Shown: positions 40,613 to 51,182 of the stretch, piece after piece | How the letters are laid out: each line of letters starts with the position of its first letter | Position numbering within the stretch: position 1 is the stretch's first letter | Source of the DNA: Sphagnum compactum | Taxonomy: Eukaryota > Bryophyta > Sphagnopsida > Sphagnales | Direction: 5' to 3' | NCBI GenBank assembly: GCA_965153455.1 | Contig: OZ234493.1 | Location: 16,048,213 to 16,112,212 of the forward strand | Length of the DNA stretch: 64,000 nt | Made by a program: the position numbers and the translations under genes | Notes under the pieces: generated by a model | What the model was told of the DNA's origin: nothing | Seen by the model: the letters and a program-made list of their open reading frames with translations, nothing else | The model's database searches: none

Positions 40613-42427
40613 TCAACTTACAAGGGACTTTATTCATTTTTATTACCTGACAAACTTGTCATTCAAGGGTACACTTGAAATACCCCTGTTGTCAGTTAGC
40701 CCTTTCCCAAGCACCATAATGAGGGAGAGGTTAGTTGTTGGTGCTAGCTAGATACTTTGTTTCATTTTTAGACAAAGAGATAATAATAATAATAGATGCT
40801 CATGTAGTTTAGTCACTACTATAACTACTCCACATAAACACCCCCCCCCCCCCCCTTCCCCCCCAAAACTAGGGAGGAAATTATTATTATAATAGTTAGT
40901 TGGTAACTTGGGGATTTTTGTTGTTCCCAATGTGTTCCTCAACATGTTCCCAATAACACCCCCACTTTGTAACATATCCTTTGTCCTAAGTTCTAATATA
41001 AAATAAAAACAAAAGCCAAAGACTAGTAATATATCTATTTTTGAAATGTTCAAAGCTTTTTTTTCTTTTGAAAAATTTTTATTTATTTTTTATAAAAAAT
41101 TGTGATGGGCCAATTTGTATCAAATGATGCCCATCACAAAAGAAAAACATATTGAACTTTGGGGGGTCCCAAACTCCTTATAACTAATTGATAGAGTTGA
41201 TAATTTAGGAGGTAAATTATATATCATAGTTGGTGACTTGGGTTATATCTTATTAGTTGGGAACTTGGTACCTAGTACCCAATCATCAACTTCACATCCT
41301 TTTAAATTCTCCCTCTTTCTTTTTTCTAATACCTTTGTACATTTTTCCAATCCGCGGTGTGTTTATAAATAAAGTTTTGCAAGGTTTTGATGATTTTGCT
41401 AGGTATCTATTTTTGGGTTTAGATCACAACAACAAAATAAAGAGAAAGACAATTTGTGACAATTATTGCCGACCATATGGGCTGCAATAATTTCAGAAAC
41501 AAAAAAAAAAGGGGGGTGGTGGTGGGCATTAGGAGAACGATAATCATAAGGGAAGATATTTTATTTTATTTTATTTTATAATGATCATGAAACCCTAATT
41601 TTGGCTTGTAGTTTAGGTCTATTTTAATTAGGATTTTTGGATGATTATATTTTTGCATGATGAAATATTTGAGTTTACATAATTTTTCTTTTTTTTTTTT
41701 GCATTAAGATATCTTTTTAATTGTAAATGGCAAGGCCACAATGTGACACACCCCTTCTTGGTTACGGTATTTTGATTCTTGAGAGGATAATAATAAAAAG
41801 ATTATTAATCACAAACTTAGCATTCAACAATCAAATAATGAAAATCATGCAAATTTTATTTATTCATAAGTTTGTACATTTTTTATGCACAAATTATCGA
41901 GAGTTCAAAAAAACATATTTGATATACGAATAAATATGTTGACAAATGTAATACAAATTTATAAATAAAATGAATTTTATATTATTTACATATTCACCTG
42001 GCAATTTTTTTCAATGCACAATATTTGTGTGAGAAACGTATAAATTTTTAAATGAATGAATTTCACATGTTTTTTATTATTAAATCATTGAATATTAAAT
42101 TTATAATTGATAAAAAGATGATTTTACATTAAAAAAAAATCATGTCTAGTTTGTTGGTTTGTGATATATATATGATCCAAATGAGATTACAAAAGAGATT
42201 AGAGAAAGAGATTAGAATTTTATTTTTTATTTTTTTCTTAAAAATGAAATACAAACTTATGAATGAATGAATGAATTTTGCCTTCTTATTTTATATATGT
42301 AAAAAACATATCAATTTATGAATGAACAAATTTTGCACAATTTTCATTATTAAATAATTTATTATTAAATTTATGATTAGTAAAAAGATGATTCATGTAC
42401 GCATCGATTGTTGATTTGTGAGATTTT

Positions 42428-42600
42428 GTGTTACTAGATTAGAAGAGAGATTAGTGAAAGAGATTAGAGGGATGATTGCAGAATTTGTGTATATAGTTTG
42501 TTGGTGTTGTGGGATTAGAGAAGAGATTAGAGAAGAGATTAGAGAAAGAGATTTAGAGGGATGATTGCAGATTTGTGTATAGTTTGTTGTTGTTGTTGTT
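42428..42600 (+). repeat. GATTAGAGAAGA repeat with an ~80-bp duplication
   Basis: GATTAGAGAAGA units are repeated, and the stretch GAGATTAGAGGGATGATTGC AGA-TTTGTGTATA-TAGTTTG occurs twice (about 42461-42501 and 42551-42588). The second copy runs into a GTT microsatellite. Confidence 0.65.
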
Positions 42601-44532
42601 GTGGTGGGATTTGTGCCAGATTAGGGACGTGATTACTCTCTCTCTCTTCTCACTGTGTGTATTTATGTGTCTAAATGGGGGCAGAGGGTGCTTTGCTGAG
42701 ATGAGAAGCACATTGAGAGACAAAGAGACAGAAGAGAGACAGAAGACGAGAGAGAGAGAGAGAGAGAGGAGGATTAGAAGAAGGAAAGAGAAAGTAACAA
42801 AGAAAGAGGCTTCTTGTTGTTGCTGCTGCAAAAAGCATTTAAGACTGTGGTATAAAATCTGATCATCATGCACTGAAGGAAAGAAGAAAGCCAAAAAAAA
42901 AAAAAAAAAAAACCCCATCTGTGCGCAGGACTGCATCATCAAACTTCACAAACTAAGCAAACAAACGAACAATCAAATCAAACCAGTGTGTTTGTTGGAT
43001 TTGTTGTAGTTTCTTTGCTTTGAAGGATTTGAGGATTTGAAGGGATTTTGTGTTGTTGTTGTTGTTGTTGTTGAAGGAAATGGTTTGAAGTTGTCGTGTT
43101 TGTATCATCGGCCGCTTCTTCTTCTTCTTCTTCTTCAGCGTATAGATCCGGCTGCTGGAGTCAGGAAGAAGAAGACGAAGCAGGAGACGAAGAAGAAGGA
43201 GAAGATTGCACAACAAGAAGAACAAGAAAGAGAACAAGAAGAAGAAAGAGTGTTGTTGTTATTATTGTTGTTATGAAGAAAGAAGAAGAGGAGTTACAGG
43301 CTAGAAGAAATCGGCTTCCATTCGCTGCTGTTGTGAGGAGGAGAAGAAGAGGAGGAGAAGGAGGAGGAGTTTGCAACAAGTGGCGGCTTCTTGTAAGAGC
43401 GTCTGGTGTTCTCGTCTCTACAGTTTGCAGGTGATCCGAAGAATTCCTGCTGGCTGCCACGGAGAGAGAAATCTGGTTTGCTGTCTCCTCCCACTCTCAT
43501 TGCTTCAATCTGATCTGATCTGATTCTGAGAGACGAGACAGACAGAGAGCCAGTCTCTCGAGATAGAGAGAAACGAGAGAGACGATAGAAACAGGCGAGA
43601 GAGAGAGCGCCGAGACACACAGAGAGACTCGAGAGAGACGAAAAACTAAAGAGAGTGCTTCCGTCCGCGGCGCATGATGAGCTTCACGATCCCAGCGTTG
43701 TACAAGGGTTGAATGTGCGCAAGTTCGGGGAGTTTTGCAACGCTGAGACTCAAGGAAGTTAGCAGGACGCTCTCAAGATCGATCTAGTCCGCGGAGAATA
43801 CGAGAGAGAGGAGATCAGCGGAAAGGAGGAGGAGGAGGATCAGCGGGGTTGGTTCTCAGATTCATCTGCATGGGCATCATGGCGACGAGGAAAGAAACAG
43901 GAGAGAAGATGATGAGGAGGAAGAGCAGCAGCAGCAGCTTCGGATTGAGAACATGAATGAATCTCTCTCTCTCTCTCCCTCTGCCCCAGCAGCATTCTTC
44001 TTCTACTCTGCCGGTAAGCCAAAGACCACAACTCTTTCATTCTCATGGCATTCTCTTCCTCCTCATGTCTGAAGCCTAGGCTTCTTGTTGTGGCACGGTG
44101 ATGACGCTTCAGAATCAGCAACAGCAGATCAAGCAAATGCTTGCTTGTAGCACATTCAGAAGACCTCTTGTTGTTGCACCCACACACACAGAGAACAAAC
44201 ACTCAGGCTCTGACTGGAACTTTTTCAGACCTCTTGAAGCTTGATCCGAAGGATATGGGGGGGGAAAAGGGCAAAAGAGATGATTCCAAATCCAAAATCC
44301 TGAAAGGAAGCTCCTAGAGAGCAAGTCTATTGAGTGAGGTTCATATCCACAAGTTCATATATATATATGGAGAGAGAGAGAGTAGAACACCTGTCCATCT
44401 ATCACCAAGTCTATCATTGCAAAATCTTGTTGAAAGTTTTCAGGATTCTTCTCCCATGTATCTTCTGTGTGTAACAATGACATTGATATCTGTTACCCAA
44501 TTGCAGATTGATTCAATTCACAAGATTTCAGT
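42600..44532 (+). promoter_or_regulatory. Purine-rich probable promoter/leader of the PNGase A-like gene
   Basis: This stretch is far richer in GAGA, GAAGAA and CTTCTT runs than its surroundings (for example GA repeats at 42749-42772 and CTT repeats at 43111-43135). It has no conserved protein, although long artificial frames occur. A plausible 5'-leader intron ends at 44505 with TTGCAG before ATTGATTC, and a donor-like GCAGGTGA lies at 43428-43435. I infer that the transcript starts inside this block with a spliced leader. Confidence 0.45.
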
Positions 44533-46509
44533 GTGGAGCAAGGACATAATAGAGAAGCAGCTCCAGTTTCAATGGAAATGCAGCAAGCTCAAGGACAAGA
44601 AGTGGAGGAGGAGAAGCATGTAGTCATCAGGAACCTGCCGACAGTTTCCTGTTGGAGGTTTCTTCAACAGCGAAGAGGACCCTCCAAGCTCTGCTTCCTC
44701 CTCCTGCTTCTCCTCTTGAGCTTCAGTACCGATTGTGAAGCAACTGCAGTAGTGAAAACAACCCATAGTTTTCCAAAAGCTTCAAAGTTGTTCACTACAA
44801 CTACACATCATCACCAGCTTGAGTTTGCAGAAGAAGGATTCCATGACACTCATGTGTTTTTTGAAGTCACCAAACCCATAGATGTTCTTCCAGGTACTAC
44901 TGAATCCTGCTCTTCTGTGTTGCTACATCAGCATCTGTTTGCTAATACTGTAAATGATCCACCGACCATAACCCAATACCAGCCACCATCAAACTGTGGC
45001 GGAGGACAGGAGTGGAGCAAGGTGATTTTGAAATGGCATGCAACATGCAAAGGCCGACAGTTTGACAGAATCTCTGCAGTTTGGTTGAGTGGAGTGGAGA
45101 TTTTTCGAACATGTACAGCTGAACCATCACCACAAGGAATCGTCTGGGATGTGGAGAAAGACATCACCAGATACTCATCTCTCTTGAAGCAACCTCAAAC
45201 TGTGGTTGTCGAGTTGGCGAATGTGGTGGACAAAACATATACAGGAATATACAATGTGACAATTTCTGTTCATTTCTATACTGGAGATCAACAACCAGAA
45301 TCATCAACAACTCCTCAAGAAGAAAGCAGCAGCAACTACGGAGGAGTTGCAGATCTGATCATACCTTTCACTCTCCCGTCACCTCTCCAAGGTGGCTACT
45401 GGTTCCAGTTGCAAAATGAATCAGACATTCGGTCAGAAGCCATTCAAACACCCACAAATGCATACAAAGCGGTGCTTGAAATCTGTGTCTCCTTCCATGG
45501 AGATGATGAGTTTTGGTATACCAATCCTCCCAACATTTGGCTCGAAGCCAACAATCTCACAGGGATTCCTGGCAATGGAAGCTTCCGGGAAGTGGTAGTA
45601 TTTATTGATGGAGCTTTAGCTGCAGCTGTTTTTCCATTTCCAGTGATCTACACAGGAGGTGTAGATCCTTACTTCTGGCGCCCAGTTTCAGCAATTGGAT
45701 CATTCAATCTCCCATCCTATGATGCGGACATCACTCCCTTTCTTGGAACATTGCTTGATGGGAAAAAGCACATCTTCTCTATAACTGTCACCAATGCATT
45801 GCAGACATGGCTTTTGGGTGCAAATCTTCATCTTTGGCTTGACAAATCCCTGGAGCGCACAGAGGGTGCTCTCGTTGAGTATTTTGCACCTGCTTTAACG
45901 TCCACTCTCAAGAGTGATTTCAAAGGATTAGATGGCTCGTTCCTCACCAAAGCTTCAAGAACAATTTCATACAAAGGGTATGTCGAATCTTCGCTCGGGA
46001 ATTTGACTTCCAGTGCTACTTATTCTTTCAGATTTTCGAATCTGCTCGTGTTTACAGAGGATTCAAACTTAAGTGTGATACATCAGCACACAAATACTGA
46101 CAGCAAAGTAGTTGTGAATTCACCAGTGAAAGACGTTGCTTACGACCATAGCTCATATCACTTCCCTTTGACATTAGTCTACTATCAAGTCTCTGAACCT
46201 GATGGGAGTGTGTTCATCAATGCAAGTATTGATCATTCTTTTGAACAAGACCAGCAATCCCAATCAACTCTGGCAGGTCTGCTAGTGCCAGGAAGAAGAA
46301 GCAGCTCCTCGTTCAATTCTCTCAAAAACAAGCAACACTCACAAGGGGAGCTCATCATCTCCCCCAAGGGTAACATCAGTGGCTTAGCCTCAACGAAGCA
46401 GGAGTATGCTTATGAAAGCACAGAAGGTTGCTACTTCCGCACTCTTGGTGTCCAAAACTATACATTCCTTTATGATGAGGCTGAAAGTCGATGTAGCATC
46501 TCAGCATGA
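44533..46509 (+). CDS. Peptide-N4-(N-acetyl-beta-glucosaminyl)asparagine amidase A-like protein
   Basis: Plant PNGase A removes N-linked glycans from glycopeptides in the secretory or vacuolar system. This single-exon frame codes for 658 residues, somewhat longer than the roughly 600 usual in plants. Family hallmarks visible are the opening HVFFEVTKPIDVLPGTTESC region (about 104-125), GRQFDRISAVWLSGVEIFRT (about 174-193), SVHFYTG, and a C-terminal half with WRPVSAIGSFNLPSYDADIT. Several N-glycosylation sequons (NVT, NLT, NGS, NLS, NAS, NIS, NYT) fit a secreted glycoprotein. A leucine-rich hydrophobic run (CFLLLLLLLSF) at about 54-64 is the likely signal or signal anchor. It is preceded by an unusually long charged N-terminus, so the protein could be a type II membrane protein. 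An AATAAA motif follows the stop at 46554-46559. Confidence 0.92.
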   Translation: MEQGHNREAAPVSMEMQQAQGQEVEEEKHVVIRNLPTVSCWRFLQQRRGPSKLCFLLLLLLLSFSTDCEATAVVKTTHSFPKASKLFTTTTHHHQLEFAEEGFHDTHVFFEVTKPIDVLPGTTESCSSVLLHQHLFANTVNDPPTITQYQPPSNCGGGQEWSKVILKWHATCKGRQFDRISAVWLSGVEIFRTCTAEPSPQGIVWDVEKDITRYSSLLKQPQTVVVELANVVDKTYTGIYNVTISVHFYTGDQQPESSTTPQEESSSNYGGVADLIIPFTLPSPLQGGYWFQLQNESDIRSEAIQTPTNAYKAVLEICVSFHGDDEFWYTNPPNIWLEANNLTGIPGNGSFREVVVFIDGALAAAVFPFPVIYTGGVDPYFWRPVSAIGSFNLPSYDADITPFLGTLLDGKKHIFSITVTNALQTWLLGANLHLWLDKSLERTEGALVEYFAPALTSTLKSDFKGLDGSFLTKASRTISYKGYVESSLGNLTSSATYSFRFSNLLVFTEDSNLSVIHQHTNTDSKVVVNSPVKDVAYDHSSYHFPLTLVYYQVSEPDGSVFINASIDHSFEQDQQSQSTLAGLLVPGRRSSSSFNSLKNKQHSQGELIISPKGNISGLASTKQEYAYESTEGCYFRTLGVQNYTFLYDEAESRCSISA

Positions 46510-47678
46510 TGCAAATCCCCCTCCCTCCAAAATTAGAATTCAGCTATTGAAAAAATAAAAGAAATCAAATCAAGCCACCATTCTTCTTCTTCTTCCATTC
46601 TTGCATCCCTCTGATGGGGGGGGGTAGTGTTGATAATTATTGATAATCATACTGAGACCTTCCTTTCTCGCTTGATTAGCCATGTCTCTTGAGTGCTAAC
46701 TGACTTGACTGACATCATAACTGAGTCTTCCCCTTTGCTTCCAGAGATGCAACAGAAACTCAACATGAAGATTTTGTAGAGGTTAGCCCAAATCTACTAC
46801 TCTTGATCCCTCTTTGAGTCCATGGTCATCTCTGCTCCTCTTGGAAGCTGAAGATCTGGTTTGTAAAATTCCAAATGATGTTGTTCCATTTGCTCTGGAA
46901 ATTTGCTTGAATCTCTCGTGTAGGTACACTTTGTAGCAAATGAACAAAGAACCTTAACAAACAATGACATCACACACACACACACACACACACAATTTGT
47001 GTAAACTTTTTCCTCAGGGGAGTGATACAAACATGAAGTTTTTTTCTTCTCTCCAACCATTGCTCTTTTTCTGAGTGCCAGACAGATGTTACTCACTTTC
47101 TGAGCAGCAGGAGGAGCCTTTGATCATCAACTTGTTGGTTGAAACCCTAAACCCCCCAGTCCTTACAAAGAAAAACCATTGCGAAACAATATAAGGAATC
47201 GCTGTTGTTGTCCATCACCTGAAAAGAGAGATAGAGACACAGAAACACAGAGACAGAACAATTTACTGGTTGGTTATCTTCAAGATGAGTGTGAGGGAAG
47301 GAAAGACTCCTGTCTCCAGAGGTGTGAAAGCTGCAAGTGGGGAGAGGGGTTCTTGTTCTTTCTGGGTTTTCGGTTGTGATGGAGGAGAAGCTTCCTGGCT
47401 TGCAATTCCTCTGCCGTAGAAGAAGTCAGAGCATTGCTCGCGCATTGCACATTTCTCCTCTCTTCTCTTCTCTTCCCAAGCAAGCTGACATTTGAAGCTC
47501 GTGGGCTGTCTTAAACCCTAAACACTAACCCTAGCGGAAGAGGCCTCCTTCCAACTGTGAGCACTGGTCCTCGACCGAATCTTGCGATTGTGGGTTTTGC
47601 AGTGGACCAAGGCAAAAGGGTTTTCTTAGTGGAAAGAGAAGACAGAGAAGCAAGAGAGACAGATTGAGAGATAGGAAG
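46510..47678. promoter_or_regulatory. Spacer between PNGase A and TAF9, with TAF9 promoter
   Basis: The first part is the 3' end of the PNGase transcript, including a poly-G tract near 46616-46624. A (CA)n run occupies 46972-46993. Telo-boxes AAACCCTAA lie at 47142-47150 and 47513-47521, the second 158 bp before the TAF9 ATG, and CTCTTCTCTTC pyrimidine tracts at 47455-47475. No other gene is seen. Confidence 0.6.
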
Positions 47679-48444
47679 ATGGGGGAAGATGATGAGGTGC
47701 CCAGGGATGCGAAGCTGGTGAGATCGATACTGCGATCAATGGGTGTAGAGCATCATGAGCCGCGGGTGGTGAATCAGTTCCTGGATCTGTGGTACAGGTA
47801 TGTGGTGGATGTACTGGGTGATGCACAGACATACTCAGAGCATGCTGGAAAGCCAAGCATCGATCGTGATGATGTGAAGCTGGCCATTCAATCTCGTGTC
47901 AACTTCTCCTTCTCGCAGCCACCTCCCCGCGAGGTACGTACGTTGTGTTGTCGTTACAAAACTTTCTTCTTCTTCTTCTACTTCCTTCTTTGTGCTGCTG
48001 CTGTTGTGGTTGCATGCATTCTTGGATGCAGGATTCCAGTTTTGGTCTTGGGGTTTCTTCATCATATTGTTTGGGGCTGCTGCACAAACAAACCAGACAT
48101 TGGTGGAGTTGGCGAAGGTGAGGAACAGTATTCCATTGCCCAAGATCATTGGAGCTCCAGGCATTGCCTTGCCACCTGAGCTCAACAACACTCTGATTGC
48201 CCCAAACTACCAGCTTGCAGTACCCACTCGAACGTTTGGGGAAATGGAAGAAGAGGAAGAAGACGAAATGGAATGGGAAGAAGGTGATGGAAACAACTCC
48301 AAAGCCCACCACAACACTTCCCCCAAAGATGTGAACAATGCCTCCTCGTTACTGCATCAACCTACACATTTGCAGAAATCTGATCAAGATGGTCACAAAG
48401 TCTCCTTCTCTATTGCTGCTGCTGCAAAAAGACCCAAAACCTAA
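47679..48444 (+). CDS. TAF9: Transcription initiation factor TFIID subunit 9 (TAF9)
   Basis: TAF9 is a histone-fold subunit of TFIID and SAGA-type complexes and pairs with TAF6. There are two exons, 47679-47933 and 48097-48444, joined at CGCGAG|GTACGT ... AACCAG|ACATTG. They yield 200 residues, slightly longer than the ~180 of typical plant TAF9. The opening [18 protein letters not shown] and [19 protein letters not shown] and [12 protein letters not shown] stretches (residues 1-75) are the histone-fold helices. The second exon resumes in the conserved [14 protein letters not shown] and ends with a poly-Glu/Asp tract and a basic AAAKRPKT tail that could act as a nuclear signal. The intron keeps an open frame, so an intron-retained form would also be translatable for a stretch. 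Confidence 0.94.
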
Positions 48445-51182
48445 AAACTCCAGATTCCATTGAATGCTGAACCAGCTCCAAGAAGAAGAAGATTGAGACA
48501 GCTCTACCCATCTGATCTTCTTCTCTCTTTCTGCTGACAAAGATGCTGCTGCTGGAGAAACATCATGAGCATTTATTGGTGAGTGAGCTCCATCTTTGCA
48601 CAGTTGAGTTGTTACATGAATGAATCCCCCATACCTTTTCTGAAACCATCAGATTTACAGGTCTTGGATCTCCACCCTTTTTGTTCTGCAAGAAAGAACA
48701 ATTTTGATTCTTGAACAACATGCACACGACAACTTGCCCTAGAACACTTCAAGCTACTACCTACTTCTGACGTTTGCTATTGTTTTTTTATAGATAGTTA
48801 CACACTGTTGATTGATAGGTTTCCCCTGATTTCAGAGGATTTCAGGGGTGCAGAACTTCAGAATTCTCAGTCAAGTGCTTAGTCTGAATGTTGTTGCCTG
48901 CTAGGCATTTCACCTACGATGAAGAACTCTTGGTAGGTGGTGAAAGTTTGAAATTCAAAGAGTTTCTTCTTCAAGCTCCCAAGAGTGCAATCCATGACAC
49001 AGAAAACATTTGTATATTAATCTTCTGTGGATTTGCAGAAAAGAATCACTTCTGATTTGAATTCCATAGTTGCTTCAGAGTTGTTGCTGCAGATGGGGTT
49101 TTTGGGGAGCAGTGTTGTTGGGATTTTGGTGTTAGCTCCATGATTTCCTTTCTCTTGTTGTTGATGATGTGCTTGGGTCCGTAAAACATACAAGTAAGGT
49201 TTAAAAGGGTAAGAACGTAAGAGCATCTCCAGGGGTGCTCAGTATGTGACTCCGCAAAAATATTTCTCATATCCAAGTTTTAGCTCCTTTTTTTTCCCAA
49301 CCCCACCCATAAAACTGAAATTGGGACTGCAAATAGGTGGGAGATTACTGATAGCAACCCACCTGGACCAATCAAACTATCTAGCAAATCAGAAACAGGG
49401 AGCAGTCAATATATGATTTGATTGTGTTTATTGTGTTAATTAGATTGTTGTGGAGCTCCTCCAGGACTCTGAAGGCTGTGCATTTTTTCAGGGTCACAGC
49501 AGGCTTCCAGTGAATCCATTTGGTTTGACTGCAGTACCTCATCCAAGATTTCCAGTGCATGCTCACATACTGAGTGCCAGTGGAGATGCTCTAATATCAG
49601 CGCAAAACTGGCAATCTATGAAGCTCCAATTTACAGCAATGCAATCCTTCCTCACCTGATAACAGTAGAGTTATTATCAGGGTTGGGAATTCAACAAGTA
49701 GGTCGTGATGGAAAAGGAGAATCCTCAACAACAAGCTCTGAATTATTACTGCATGAAATTGAGGATCAAGATGCCATCCATGGAAAGCATTTATCTTGTT
49801 ATATGTTTCCATATTGCAGAAGACAAATCAAGAATGCCTCTGAAGCTAAGAACAAGGGTGCATCACATTTTAACTTAACATTATCATACTGATTTCCTTT
49901 CTTTGTTTAGAGTGCTTGTGCTCACTGTCTCCATTTGAATGCTCATGAGATCAATCCATCACCATAATTTTAAGAAAAAATGGACTAATGATCATCCTCA
50001 ATCCATATTGCACAGTGATTTATAGAAGTGAACTTCATGTACTTACCATCATGCTCCTTCACAGTTACAAGAAGAATCAGAGTGGAATCCATATTACACA
50101 TTATAAACAGAGAAACAAAGTTGGGTGAGAAAAAAAATTCCAACTTGGATTTTATTGTAACAGGACTTCAGCAGCCCAAAAAAGCTTTGAACTGATACTT
50201 CCAGAAAATGCTTGATGGAAGTCCACCAAAAGAAAGAGATTGGATTGCCATGATGATGGACCAAAATCCATTGCATTTCAGGACTATCCATTTATGTGTG
50301 TTAACATGCCTGCCTTTGGAGCTTGAATCACATTGGGGATTGGAGGCTAATAGGTACCCAGGAGGCGGCGGTGCTAATAAATCTCTATCCATCTTTGCAG
50401 AAACCTAGAACATGAGAACAAGATACGCCAGGGGACACAGCTCAAAGGAGATCAATATTGTGTGCTATCAACACTACAGAGAATGACTCTTGCAACAGCT
50501 CCTTCCTCTGAGCTTTAGGTCACAAGGATTCCAGCAAAGCCATCCATCAACATGCTAGTAGGTTCCAGGTTCCAATTTACACCTCACAAACTGCAAAGAT
50601 TAGTGGCCACAGCACCTAGTTCTTCTCCCTAAGAAATCCTCACCAGCATTGCAAAAAGAGGCACCTCTTCCTGGTGTGCAAATTTGGTAACAGATTTCCA
50701 AACTTGCTAAATCCAAGCTATCAACATGTAAAAATCACAGCTTCTTCTATGCTCATGAAAGAGTCATCATCCCATCAAGCATTCGTACAACAGATAGATA
50801 AAGTTCATGCTTGGCTCTGAAAAAACAGCATCAGAAGTCTTCCATTTTGTGAAAAAACCAGGGAGAGAGATGCCATCCAGACAAACTGTACTACAAATTC
50901 AGTTGTAAAACATACACAAGCATGATGGCACTACTAATCAACTGCTGCAAAACAACCAGCTTAAGAACAGGCAACAAAACAAGGCTAATTCTATTCACCA
51001 CCACAGGTTGTTGCACGTGGCATTTGCAAATACAACACTAACTGCAAAAACCCAATTCCCACCTTCTCAGACAGAAGAAAAGGGTTGCCAGGGTAATCAC
51101 TTCTCGCAGGGTTGAAGAATCACATGGGTGGGTAAAGTCATTTCTTGTATGGAAGCAAGAATTAGTATCAAGCCGAAAATAA
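48445..51182. other. Intergenic region between convergent TAF9 and the PHD-Myb gene
   Basis: This stretch holds the 3' ends of two convergent genes. It contains the PIF/Harbinger-like MITE at 49221-49591. The remainder is unique sequence of moderate AT content, with no conserved exon. Confidence 0.6.
49221..49591 (+). mobile_element. PIF/Harbinger-like MITE (371 bp) with TAA target duplication
   Basis: The left end is GAGCATCTCCAGGGGTGCTC and the right end, reversed, is GAGCATCTCCACTGGCACTC; both continue with AGTATGTGA. TAA lies at 49218-49220 and again at 49592-49594. Internal matches (CCCAACCCCACCCATAAAAC, TAGGTG, CAGAAACA) show it belongs to the same family as the element at 32030. It carries no transposase. 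Confidence 0.88.

Larger units (their letters stand above)
26740..42400. other. Gene-free, repeat-rich spacer downstream of DIS3
   Basis: I found no conserved exon in this 15.7-kb stretch. 26.74-30.4 kb is largely unique, with a TACCAG/GGTAT-rich patch (28860-29190) and a (GA)n run (29346-29378). 30.5-31.4 kb and 32.38-32.55 kb are rich in TACCTACC and its complement, interleaved with the palindrome AACCACCATGGTTAG. Other patches are (CT)n at 31627-31655 and 35353-35403, AAAT runs at 34573-34599, poly-G tracts at 35898-35930 and 37798-37827, TTAA repeats at 38356-38382 and a poly-C tract near 40841-40864. 41.0-42.4 kb is very AT-rich. A 65-codon frame at 36176-36373 is not recognised. Named repeats are listed separately. 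Confidence 0.55.

Noticed and set aside
42575-43460. Several open frames in the purine-rich leader (Ser-, Glu- or Leu-rich)
   Set aside because: They are translations of GAA/CTT and GA repeats on both strands, and more likely 5' leader of the PNGase gene.
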